45,017 bases of DNA from DATGMB01 sp035293845 (GTDB lineage Bacteria; Acidobacteriota; Terriglobia; Bryobacterales; Bryobacteraceae): contig DATGMB010000001.1 in assembly GCA_035293845.1 (NCBI GenBank), positions 1-45,017 of the forward strand, read 5' to 3'. Positions 8,295 to 17,169 of the stretch are shown here, in pieces. Below the pieces are notes generated by a model. The model had not been told where the DNA came from and ran no database searches. It worked only from the letters and a program-made list of their open reading frames with translations. The translations under genes and the position numbers were made by a program. Numbering within the stretch: the stretch's first letter is position 1; each line of letters starts with the position of its first letter.

Positions 8295-9728
8295 CTAATG
8301 CAGCGAGCTCTTGATCCGCTCCCCGTACTCCGCCGCTTTCCGCAGAATCTGCCCTTCATCCAGCGTGAGAATCCGGCCGTCGCGCACCACCGGTTTGCCG
8401 TTCACCATCACGTCGCGGACATCGGCCGCTTTCAGCGCGTAGACCATCTGCGAGACGGGATCGTACACGGGAACCGCATTCGGCCGGTCGAGCCGCACCA
8501 TGATCGCGTCGGCGCGCTTGCCGGCTTCGAGCGATCCGATCTCCTTTTCCATCCCGAGCGCGCGGGCGCCGCGGATCGTCGCCATTTCGAGCACCGCCGA
8601 AGCGGATAGCGCGCGCGGATCGTGCGCCGTCACCTTCTGCAGCTTGGCGGCGAGGTCCATCTCCTCGAAGAGATTGAAATCGTTGTTGCTGCCCGCGGGC
8701 CCGTCCGTGCCGAGCCCGGCCGCCAGATCGAGCGCCAGCATCCGCACGACGGGAGCCACGCCGCTCGCCAGGATCATATTGCTCGACGGGCAGTGCGCCA
8801 CGCCCGTGCCGCGCCGCTTGAGGATCTCCATATCGGCGTCGTTGACCCATACGCAATGCGCGGCGACCGTGCGCCCGCTCAGCACGCCCAGCGAATCGAG
8901 CACCTGCGTGGGTGTCATGTGGCGGGCGGCCAGCGCGTCGTCGTTTTCCTTCTTCGTCTCCGAGATGTGGATCACCAGCGGCGCGTGGAACCGGTCGGCG
9001 AGCGCGCGCGCGGCCTTCAGGGTTTCGTCGGAATTTGTGTAGAGGGCGTGCGGCGCGACGGCCGGCACGATCAGCGGGTCGCCCGCGAAGCGCGCCAGAT
9101 ACCGTTCGGTGAAACGCAGCGCGTCCTCGGGCGTTTTGTTGTCCGCCACCGGGAAGCGAATAATCGTCTCGCCCAGAACTCCGCGCATACCCGCCTCTTT
9201 CGCGGCCTCCGCCACCACGTCCTCGAAATAGTACATGTCGGTAAAGGTGGTGGTGCCGCCGAGGAGCATTTCGAGGCAGCCCAGGCGCGTTCCCCAGCGC
9301 ACGAACTCGGGCGAAACGTTTTTCGCCTCCGCCGGGAAGATGTATTTCTCGAGCCAGTCCTGCAGGTTCAGGTCGTTGGCGATGCCGCGGAAGAGCGACA
9401 TCGCCGCGTGCGTGTGGGTATTGATGAGGCCGGGCGCGAGGATCGCATCCGGGCGGTCGAGCCGCTGCTTCGCCTGAAATCGCGCGTCGATCTCCGCCTT
9501 CGTTCCGACCGCCAGGATGCGGTCCGCGCGAATGGCGATGGCGCCGTTTTCGATGACGCGATGCTGCGGGTCTTCCGTGATGACGTAGCGGGCCGACCAG
9601 ATCCAATCGGCCGGCTCGGCCCAAAGCGCCGACGAAAGAATAACCGCCGAGACGCAGAGACGCAGAGAAAAGCCAAGAAATCCCCGGCGCCTCGGCGCCT
9701 CTGCGGTGAATCTAGAGGTAGCGGACAT
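8295..9728 (-). CDS. Amidohydrolase, SAH/5'-methylthioadenosine deaminase-like, with repeat-encoded signal peptide
   Basis: 477 residues, of which about 440 are a metal-dependent amidohydrolase of the MtaD/TrzA branch. PGLINTHTHAAM gives the HxH metal motif, then come HISET, VAAHCVWVNDADM, HCPSSNMILASG and the catalytic-Asp block GTDGPAGSNNDFNLFEEM. These are the hallmarks of S-adenosylhomocysteine/methylthioadenosine deaminases. Being last in a nucleoside salvage operon supports an adenosine-like substrate. Odd feature: residues 7-29 are encoded by a dispersed palindromic repeat (9642-9710), and in this frame it reads as a plausible export signal (RRRGFLGF...VSAVILSSALWA). No other ATG, GTG or TTG start lies before the domain, so either the enzyme is exported or the repeat inserted into its 5' end and was kept as a harmless leader. 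Its ATG overlaps the end of cdd by 17 bp. Confidence 0.85.
   Translation of the reverse strand: MSATSRFTAEAPRRRGFLGFSLRLCVSAVILSSALWAEPADWIWSARYVITEDPQHRVIENGAIAIRADRILAVGTKAEIDARFQAKQRLDRPDAILAPGLINTHTHAAMSLFRGIANDLNLQDWLEKYIFPAEAKNVSPEFVRWGTRLGCLEMLLGGTTTFTDMYYFEDVVAEAAKEAGMRGVLGETIIRFPVADNKTPEDALRFTERYLARFAGDPLIVPAVAPHALYTNSDETLKAARALADRFHAPLVIHISETKKENDDALAARHMTPTQVLDSLGVLSGRTVAAHCVWVNDADMEILKRRGTGVAHCPSSNMILASGVAPVVRMLALDLAAGLGTDGPAGSNNDFNLFEEMDLAAKLQKVTAHDPRALSASAVLEMATIRGARALGMEKEIGSLEAGKRADAIMVRLDRPNAVPVYDPVSQMVYALKAADVRDVMVNGKPVVRDGRILTLDEGQILRKAAEYGERIKSSLH
9642..9710. repeat. Dispersed palindromic repeat (CCGCAGAG-type), copy 1, inside a coding start
   Basis: Imperfect inverted repeat: the left arm 9644-9663 matches the reverse complement of the right arm 9687-9706 at 16 of 20 positions (pattern CCGC-N-GAG-N-CGC-N-GAG-N-CGC). 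Reading 9710-9690 on the minus strand, 19 of 21 bases match 34998-35018. Elements with this CCGCAGAGACGCAGAG core recur in many environmental bacterial genomes, including Acidobacteria (from general knowledge). Here it supplies 23 codons of the amidohydrolase leader. Confidence 0.75.
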
Positions 9729-10104
9729 CGAATGGCCTCGGGAACAGGTCCTTCAATCGGTGGATTTCGGTTTTGCCGGCAAGGTTGACCAGCGCAATCT
9801 CAATATCCCCACAGAATTCCCATAGGATTTGCCGGCAGGCGCCGCAGGGCGGCGTGAGGATATCGGTGTCGGCGGCCACCGCGGCGCGGCGGAACTGGCC
9901 GGGACGGACGCCCTCGGAGATCGCTTTGAAGACCGCCACGCGCTCGGCGCAGACAGTCAGGCCGTACGTCGCATTCTCCACATTACAGCCCGTGTGAATG
10001 CGGCCGGCGGCGTCTTCGAGCGCCGCGCCCACCAGGAACTTCGAAAACGGCGCGTGCGCGTGGGCGCGCGCGGCCAGCGCCGCATCGAGCAGCGCGTCAG
10101 GCAT
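9712..10104 (-). CDS. cdd: Cytidine deaminase
   Basis: 130 residues, the size of the small homotetrameric cytidine deaminases. It hydrolyses cytidine and deoxycytidine to uridine and deoxyuridine. The zinc site is complete: TGCNVENATYGLTVCAERVA supplies the first Cys and the catalytic Glu (CAE), and PPCGACRQILWEF supplies the other two Cys. The N-terminal YSPFSKF-like segment is present as APFSKFLVGAAL. Start ATG 10104 lies 8 bp inside the end of the PNP gene, so the two are coupled. It belongs to the nucleoside salvage operon and would feed uridine and deoxyuridine to the pyrimidine phosphorylase encoded first in the operon. Confidence 0.95.
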   Translation of the reverse strand: MPDALLDAALAARAHAHAPFSKFLVGAALEDAAGRIHTGCNVENATYGLTVCAERVAVFKAISEGVRPGQFRRAAVAADTDILTPPCGACRQILWEFCGDIEIALVNLAGKTEIHRLKDLFPRPFDVRYL

Positions 10105-10909
10105 GCGTCCAGGCCTGCGCTTCCGCCACGCGCGGCAGCAGCGCTTTCAGGAACCGCACCAGCGTTTCCCGCACCTGCTCGCCCGTCTCCAGCACCTCCT
10201 GGTGGCTGATCTTCTGCGGCAGCACGCCCGCGGCCATGTTGGTCACGCACGAAATCGCCACCACCCGCATGCCGAGGTGGTTGGCCACGATCACCTCCGG
10301 CACGGTCGACATCCCGACCACATCCGCGCCCATCGCCCGCAGCATGCGGATCTCCGCCGGCGTTTCGTAGCACGGGCCGAGCATCGCCGCGTACACGCCC
10401 TCCTGGAGCGGAATGCACAGCGACGCCGCCACATCCTTGGCGACCTGCCGCAGCGCGCGCGGATACGCGTCGCTCATATCGATGAAGTGCGGCCCGCCGA
10501 CCAGCGGATTCGATCCCTGCAGGTTGATGTGGTCCGAGATCAGCACCAGCCCGCCGCGTTCGAGCGTCGTGTTGATGCCGCCCGCCGCGTTGGTGAACAC
10601 CATCGACCGCACGCCGAGCGCGTGCAGGACCCGTACCCCGTGCGTCACCTGCGCGGGCGAATTGCCTTCGTAGAGGTGCGCGCGGCCGGCCATGACCGCC
10701 GTGGGCAGGCCGTCCAGGCTGCCGATGACGAGCTTGCCCGCGTGCCCGACCGCGGTCGAGACCGGCCAGCCGGGAATCTCCGCGTAGGGCAGCTCGACCC
10801 GCTCCGTCAACTCAGCGGCGAACGCCCCGAGCCCGCTGCCGAGCACCACCGCAACATTCGGCCGCAAGGCCGTGCGTGCTTCAATCCACTTCGACGCTTC
10901 TTCGATCAC
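10097..10909 (-). CDS. Purine-nucleoside phosphorylase (trimeric PNP class)
   Basis: 270 residues, typical of low-molecular-mass trimeric PNPs (PunA/DeoD2 type), which cleave purine nucleosides with phosphate to base and ribose-1-phosphate. Motifs: VLGSGLGAFA phosphate loop, GRAHLYEGNSPAQVTHGVRVL, TNAAGGIN, GPCYETPAEIRMLRAMGADVVGMSTVPEVIVANH (PNP signature) and CVTNMAAG with the base-binding Asn. I chose GTG 10909 because it overlaps the nupC-type stop as GTGA and gives the family's N-terminus; the frame stays open further upstream but there it only shadows the transporter gene. Its stop lies inside the cdd start (8-bp overlap). Confidence 0.93.
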   Translation of the reverse strand: MIEEASKWIEARTALRPNVAVVLGSGLGAFAAELTERVELPYAEIPGWPVSTAVGHAGKLVIGSLDGLPTAVMAGRAHLYEGNSPAQVTHGVRVLHALGVRSMVFTNAAGGINTTLERGGLVLISDHINLQGSNPLVGGPHFIDMSDAYPRALRQVAKDVAASLCIPLQEGVYAAMLGPCYETPAEIRMLRAMGADVVGMSTVPEVIVANHLGMRVVAISCVTNMAAGVLPQKISHQEVLETGEQVRETLVRFLKALLPRVAEAQAWTHA

Positions 10910-12132
10910 AGCAACATTCCCGCAATGCACGCCGACATGAAGTTGGCCATCGAGCCCGCTGCCACCGCGCGCAGCCCGAGCCGCGCCAGGTCCGACTTGC
11001 GGTTCGGCGCCAGCGCGCCGATGCCGCCGATCTGAATCGCGATCGAGCTGAAGTTCGCAAATCCGCACAATGCGTAGGTGGCGATGACGAACGAGCGCGG
11101 ATCGAGCGACGATTTCATCGGCCCGAGCTTGAGGAACGCCACGAATTCATTGAGCACCAGCCGCGTGCCGAGCAGATCCCCGATGGTCCCCGCGTCCTTC
11201 CACGGCACGCCCATGATCCACGCCACCGGCGCGAAGATCGCGCCGAAAATCTTCTCGAGCGACTGCGGCATCCAGCCCATGTGCGGCAGCCCGTGCAGCC
11301 CGCCGAGGATCCCGTTCACCATCGCGATCAGCGCCAGAAACGCGATCAGCATCCCGGCAATGTTGAGCGCCAGGTGCAGCCCGTCGCCCGCGCCCTGCGC
11401 CGCGGCATCGATCACGTTGACGGCGGTCTTCTCGATCTTCACCTCGACCCGGCCGGCGGTCAGGGGCTTTTCCGTCTCCGGCACGAAGATCTTCGCCAGC
11501 ATGATGGTCGCCGGCGCCGTCATGATCACCGCCGTCAGCAGGTGCTGGATCTGGACGCCCGCGATCTTCACGTACGCCGCCATCACCGCGCCCGAGACGT
11601 GCGCCATCCCGCTCGTCATGATGGTGAACAGTTCCGACTCGGTCATTCCGGCGATAAACGGGCGGATGGTCAGCGGCGCTTCCGTCTGCCCCATGAAAAT
11701 GCTGGCCGCCACATTGAGCGATTCCGCGCCGCTCACGCCCATCACGCGCTGCATCCCGATCGCCATGAGCCGCACGACCCACTGCATCACGCCCAGGTAA
11801 TACAGGATCGCGAAGAACGAAGCGATGAAGATGACGATCGGCAGCACCTGGAACGCGAAGATCACGCCGTAGGGGCCGCTTCCCTTCCCCAGCGCGTCGC
11901 CGAAAACGAACGACGCGCCCGCCTCCGTGTACCCCAGCATGGCGTTGACACCCGCGCCGATCGCCTGAAAGAGTTTGCCGAAATCCGTCTTGAGCACCAG
12001 CAGCGCGAAGGCGAACTGCAAGCCCATGCCCCAGCCGATGATCCGCAGCTTGACCGCGCGCTTATGGGTGGAGCAAAGCCAGGCCGCACCCAAAATCACC
12101 ACCAGGCCCAGCAGCCCCGTGAACCGCCCCAT
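10906..12132 (-). CDS. Concentrative nucleoside transporter (NupC/CNT family)
   Basis: 408 residues with many hydrophobic segments, the size and pattern of bacterial CNT symporters that import nucleosides with H+ or Na+. The diagnostic CNT motifs are present: GQTEAPLTIRPFI, MTESELFTIMTSGMAHVSGAVMAAYV, and LVLNEFVAFLKLG. The C-terminal CGFANFSSIAIQIGGIGALAPNRKSDLARLGLRAVAAG also matches the family. It is inserted between deoA (TGATG overlap at 12130-12134) and PNP (GTGA overlap), so uptake and phosphorolysis are produced together. Which nucleosides it prefers cannot be read from the sequence. Confidence 0.94.
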   Translation of the reverse strand: MGRFTGLLGLVVILGAAWLCSTHKRAVKLRIIGWGMGLQFAFALLVLKTDFGKLFQAIGAGVNAMLGYTEAGASFVFGDALGKGSGPYGVIFAFQVLPIVIFIASFFAILYYLGVMQWVVRLMAIGMQRVMGVSGAESLNVAASIFMGQTEAPLTIRPFIAGMTESELFTIMTSGMAHVSGAVMAAYVKIAGVQIQHLLTAVIMTAPATIMLAKIFVPETEKPLTAGRVEVKIEKTAVNVIDAAAQGAGDGLHLALNIAGMLIAFLALIAMVNGILGGLHGLPHMGWMPQSLEKIFGAIFAPVAWIMGVPWKDAGTIGDLLGTRLVLNEFVAFLKLGPMKSSLDPRSFVIATYALCGFANFSSIAIQIGGIGALAPNRKSDLARLGLRAVAAGSMANFMSACIAGMLL

Positions 12133-13439
12133 CAGACCCCGACCACCTCGAGTATGAGATTGCGCTCGTCCGGACGCTGGCCGGAGATGCGGAACGCGTC
12201 CTCGACCATTTCCGCCGCTTCCTCCACGCGGTCTTCCCTGGTGTAGTACAGGCGGCAGAGAACCGAGCCGGCGTCCACCTTCTCCCCGACCTTGACCTCC
12301 AAAATGATGCCCACCGCCGGGTCGATCGCGTCTTCCTTGCGGTCCCGCCCCGCGCCGATCATATTGGAAGCGACGCCGATGTCCTCCGCGTCGATGCTGC
12401 TCACGTACCCCGCGCGCGGCGAGGTGATTTCGCGCATGCCGGTGGCGTTCGGCAGCAGCTCGAATTTATCGAGCGCCTGCGCGTTGCCGCCCTGCGCCGC
12501 CACCACCTGCTTGAACTTGCGGTACGCGGAGCCGTCCACCAGCCGCTGCTCGGCCAGGCGCCGCGCCTCTTCGAGCGTGGCGGCCTTTTTGCCGAGCTGG
12601 ATCATGTGCGCCGCCAGCTCGATCGAAAGTTTGGTCAGGTCTTCCGGACCCGCGTTCTGCAGCGTCTGCGATGCCTCCATGATCTCGAGCGCGTTGCCGA
12701 CCGCGTACCCGAGCGGCTGATCCATGTTCGTGATCAGCGCCCGGACTTTCTTATCCATGCGGCGCCCGATCGCCACCATCGTCTGCGCCAGCCGCCGCGC
12801 GTCCACCTGCTTCTTCATGAACGCGCCGCTGCCGACCTTGACGTCCAGGATCAGGGCATCCACGCCCTCCGCCAGCTTCTTCGACATGATCGAAGACGAG
12901 ATGAGCGGGATCGATTCCACCGTCGCGGTGACGTCGCGCAGCCCGTACAGCTTGCGGTCCGCCGGCGCGAGATGATCGCTCTGCCCGATGAAGCACAGCC
13001 CCAGCTCGCGAAGCTGCTTTTCGAATTCGGCCGCCGAAAGATCCGTGCGGAAGCCCGGTATCGATTCCAGCTTGTCCAGCGTGCCGCCGGTATGCCCGAG
13101 CGAGCGCCCCGACATCATCGGCACCACCACGCCCGCCGCCGCCGCGAGAGGCGCTACGATGAAGCTCGTCTTATCGCCCACGCCGCCCGTGGAATGCTTG
13201 TCCACTTTGACGCCGGGCACCTGCGAGAGATCGACCGTGTCGCCGCTGCGCAGCATGCATTCGGTGAGGCGCCCGACCTCGCGATCCGACATGCCGGAAA
13301 AGTACACGGCCATCAGGAACGCCGACATCTGGTAGTCCGGGATATCGCCGCGTGTATATCCCTCGATCAGAAACTCGATCTCTTCCGGAGCGAGTTCTTC
13401 ACCGTCGCGCTTGCGCTGGATCAAGTCAACTGTACGCAT
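12132..13439 (-). CDS. deoA: Pyrimidine-nucleoside/thymidine phosphorylase
   Basis: 435 residues. It cleaves thymidine, deoxyuridine or uridine with phosphate. The family signature SGRSLGHTGGTLDKLES is complete, preceded by the phosphate-binding KHSTGGVGDKTSF; the N-terminal alpha domain starts MRTVDLIQRKRDGEEL. The C-terminal PYNP domain (GYVSSIDAEDIG, AVGIILEVKVGEKVDAGSVLCRLY) is intact. Low-specificity Pdp and thymidine-specific DeoA are hard to separate from sequence, so deoA is used in the broad sense. First gene of the salvage operon; a TTGACA promoter lies immediately upstream and the ATG is only a few bases from the expected transcription start. Confidence 0.94.
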   Translation of the reverse strand: MRTVDLIQRKRDGEELAPEEIEFLIEGYTRGDIPDYQMSAFLMAVYFSGMSDREVGRLTECMLRSGDTVDLSQVPGVKVDKHSTGGVGDKTSFIVAPLAAAAGVVVPMMSGRSLGHTGGTLDKLESIPGFRTDLSAAEFEKQLRELGLCFIGQSDHLAPADRKLYGLRDVTATVESIPLISSSIMSKKLAEGVDALILDVKVGSGAFMKKQVDARRLAQTMVAIGRRMDKKVRALITNMDQPLGYAVGNALEIMEASQTLQNAGPEDLTKLSIELAAHMIQLGKKAATLEEARRLAEQRLVDGSAYRKFKQVVAAQGGNAQALDKFELLPNATGMREITSPRAGYVSSIDAEDIGVASNMIGAGRDRKEDAIDPAVGIILEVKVGEKVDAGSVLCRLYYTREDRVEEAAEMVEDAFRISGQRPDERNLILEVVGV

Positions 13440-13454
13440 TATCAGACACTTAGG

Positions 13455-13483
13455 CTAACACATTCCGCGGACCCGATTGTCAA
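13455..13483 (-). promoter_or_regulatory. Sigma-70-type promoter of the nucleoside salvage operon
   Basis: On the minus strand a perfect TTGACA (13478-13483) is followed after 17 bp by TGTTAG (13455-13460), 3/6 to the -10 consensus. Transcription would begin near 13448, leaving a leader of about 8-10 bases before the deoA ATG and no clear Shine-Dalgarno. Confidence 0.5.
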
Positions 13484-13563
13484 GAAAAAGGATGTGGCCG
13501 GCCGGTAAATCCGCGGAGGGGGCCGCCGGCCGCGAAGCCGGGCCTGCACCTTCGCGCCAATAA

Positions 13564-13572
13564 TGCTATCAC
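13564..13572 (+). promoter_or_regulatory. Possible extended -10 (TGC-TATCAC) for the Ser/Thr kinase gene
   Basis: TGC followed by TATCAC ends 8 bp before the kinase ATG (13581). There is no clear -35 and no Shine-Dalgarno, so a leaderless transcript starting at or near the ATG is possible. Weak evidence. Confidence 0.25.
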
Positions 13573-13580
13573 TAGACTGA

Positions 13581-15362
<1,782 letters not shown>

Positions 15363-15380
15363 AGGCAGCCCGCCCCGTCA

Positions 15381-16211
15381 TCAGGAAGGCTGCCGCGCCA
15401 CCACAAAAAACCCGCCGCCCCCTACCGGCGGCCGGGAATTCGTCCGCGGGAAGCGGCGCGGGTCGAAGCGCGAAGCTTCCTCATCCGGCTGCGAGGCCCG
15501 CGCCTCCCAGCCGAACCCGCCGAAGAGTCCGGCCGGATCGTCCGTGCCGAAGCGCCATGCCATTCCGCGCTCCTCCATCGCCTGAAGAAACGGTTTCATC
15601 CACGGGCTGGCGAGGAACGAGGCGCTGACGAGATCGGTGACGAGCACGCTGCCAGGCGCGGCAATCGCGGAAATCTCGGCCAGGACGTGGTGCACCGCCG
15701 CCGCTTCCAGATAGTAGAAGAGCCCCTCGACGATCCAAATCGAAGCCTGCTGCGGAACCAGGCCTGCGTCCACGAGCCGTTGCGTTCAGGCGTGCTGCAG
15801 ATCGGTCCCTAAAGTGACCCGGCGGCAGGTTGGCGCCGAACCCTCGCGCCGCAGGATCTCGTCCTTCGCGGCCAGCAGTTCGGGGTGATCGAGCTCGTAC
15901 ACGGTCGTGCCCTCGGGCCAAGCCAGCCGGTAGGCGCGCGCATCCATTCCCGCGGCCACCAGGACAATCTGGCGAATCCCGGCCGCCGCGGCCTGCTGCG
16001 CCACTTCGTCGAACAGGCGGATGCGGATCGCAATGTAGCTGGCGGTTTCGTCGTGCCGGGGATTGTATTGCTCCGAGAGCCGGAGCGCGGTCATGCCCTC
16101 GTCGCCCGCCAGCGCGAGTGCGAATGGATCGAAAAACAGGCGGTCGGCGCGCTCGGATTCGCGTGCGCGCTGCGCCGCCGCCCAACGGGCGGTTTCGATG
16201 ATGGATGGCAC
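15381..16211 (-). pseudogene. Class I SAM methyltransferase (TIGR00027/leucine carboxyl methyltransferase type) interrupted by an in-frame TGA
   Basis: The two halves are in the same frame: residues to DLQHA, then TGA at 15788-15786, then TQRLVDAGL and on to the end. The N-half has SIIETARWAAAQRARES, FFDPFALALAG and the SAM site IVLVAAGMDARAYRL...YELDHPELLAAK; the C-half has SIWIVEGLFYYL and a normal C-terminus. In this family the broken position is usually a Trp (D-L-x-x-x-W), so a single TGG-to-TGA change explains the stop. Without it the protein would be about 276 residues, a normal length. I place the start at GTG 16211, 7 bases after GGAGG (16219-16223). Alternatives are a sequencing error or readthrough. 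The rest of the frame shows no decay, so the event is recent or not real. Confidence 0.75.
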
Positions 16212-16263
16212 CGGGGCTCCTCCTTCGTCCGACAGCAATGGTATCGTACGCGGAGGCCGCCCG

Positions 16264-17013
16264 TCAGTTCTCCGAAGCGTGCTCCGCATGGTCGATGACC
16301 AGCACTTCCATCGGCCCTCTCTGCGCCTCCAGCCGTAGCCCCAATTCCTCCTGCAATGCCGTAAACAGCGACGGGCGCGTGGCGTCGGCTCCCGGATCCG
16401 GATCCCATTCGAGCGTCCAATCGTAGACTCCGCGCAGGCCCGTCTTATCGAGGACGATCCGGCCCAACTGGTTCCCCAGGTTCTTGGTCAGAATGGCAAT
16501 CGGCTCGCTGGTTCCCCGCATCCGCGCTCTGCCCGGCCCTTTGGACGTGTTGATGCCGGGCTCCTGCGGTGTAGTGCTCTCCTGAAGCTTGGGGCCGCCC
16601 TTCTCGGGCACCAGAGCGTAGACCGCGGCCTCCCTCGTCTCCCAATGCACGCGCAATTGGAACCGGTCCGCCAGCAGATTCTGCAAAAGAAGCCGGAATT
16701 CCTCCGGCTGGATCTTCGCCGCCCTGCCCGTCGTGGCCACGATGTCGTACATTTCGGTATCGATCCAGTGCGGCTCGCCGGCAAGCTGAAAGCTCAGGAG
16801 GTCGTAGGCGTTCCGAATCAGTGTCTTGAGCGAAGCATTGGTTATCGTCAGCCGGCCGCCCACGATGTCGATGTGCGTGTTCCCTTCACCGCTCCGGTTG
16901 CGGCGGATCGAGGCCGCCTCGAATGCCGGGGATTGCGCCCGAGCTTCCTGCGCGATCAACACCGCCGCCGCTCCCGCGATTACCGCTATCCGCCTCCTGT
17001 TGAAAAATGCCAT
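16264..17013 (-). CDS. TIGR03435-family exported protein
   Basis: 249 residues with an N-terminal signal peptide (basic FNRRR, hydrophobic AVIAGAAAVLIA, then AQS). Family traits: FEAASIRRN near the mature N-terminus, GGRLTITNASLKTLIRNAYDL, WIDTEMYDIVATT, LLLQNLLADRFQLRVHWETREAAVYALVPEKGGPKL, the late GRIVLDKTGLRGVYDWTLEW, and a C-terminal ALQEELGLRLEAQRGPMEVLVIDHAE. These proteins form a large expansion in Acidobacteria, especially Solibacter, and have no established function. Start ATG 17013 has GGGGAG upstream. It stands alone and divergent from the hybrid kinase. Confidence 0.9.
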   Translation of the reverse strand: MAFFNRRRIAVIAGAAAVLIAQEARAQSPAFEAASIRRNRSGEGNTHIDIVGGRLTITNASLKTLIRNAYDLLSFQLAGEPHWIDTEMYDIVATTGRAAKIQPEEFRLLLQNLLADRFQLRVHWETREAAVYALVPEKGGPKLQESTTPQEPGINTSKGPGRARMRGTSEPIAILTKNLGNQLGRIVLDKTGLRGVYDWTLEWDPDPGADATRPSLFTALQEELGLRLEAQRGPMEVLVIDHAEHASEN

Positions 17014-17146
17014 GATCTTCTCCCCGGAATGTATACCGCCGGCGGCCGCTTCGGTTACCCGGATCGCTCCGAACGGCCCGCCGGGAGAACGGTGTCCGTT
17101 CGTACGTAGAGGAAAGCCGCCGCAGTCCTGCTCGGGTCCGGCAGCA

Positions 17147-17152
17147 TATAAT
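17147..17152 (+). promoter_or_regulatory. Consensus -10 hexamer TATAAT before the hybrid kinase
   Basis: A perfect TATAAT ends 17 bp before the ATG at 17170. No TTGACA-like element lies 16-18 bp upstream. Transcription would start near 17159, giving a leader of about 11 bases. Confidence 0.4.
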
Positions 17153-17169
17153 GGTGCGTCCCGGAGCCG

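Noticed and set aside
4626..8609. A very long plus-strand open frame (over 1300 codons) across the dehydrogenase region
   Set aside because: It is antisense to the well-supported FAD/Fe-S dehydrogenase and its neighbours and encodes no recognisable domain; long antisense frames are expected at this GC content. The same applies to open frames opposite the RND permease and the M13 peptidase.
15364..15394. Terminator hairpin GGCAGCC/GGCTGCC between the Ser/Thr kinase and the methyltransferase
   Set aside because: The loop is 17 bases, the arms overlap the methyltransferase stop, and no T-run follows; too weak to call.
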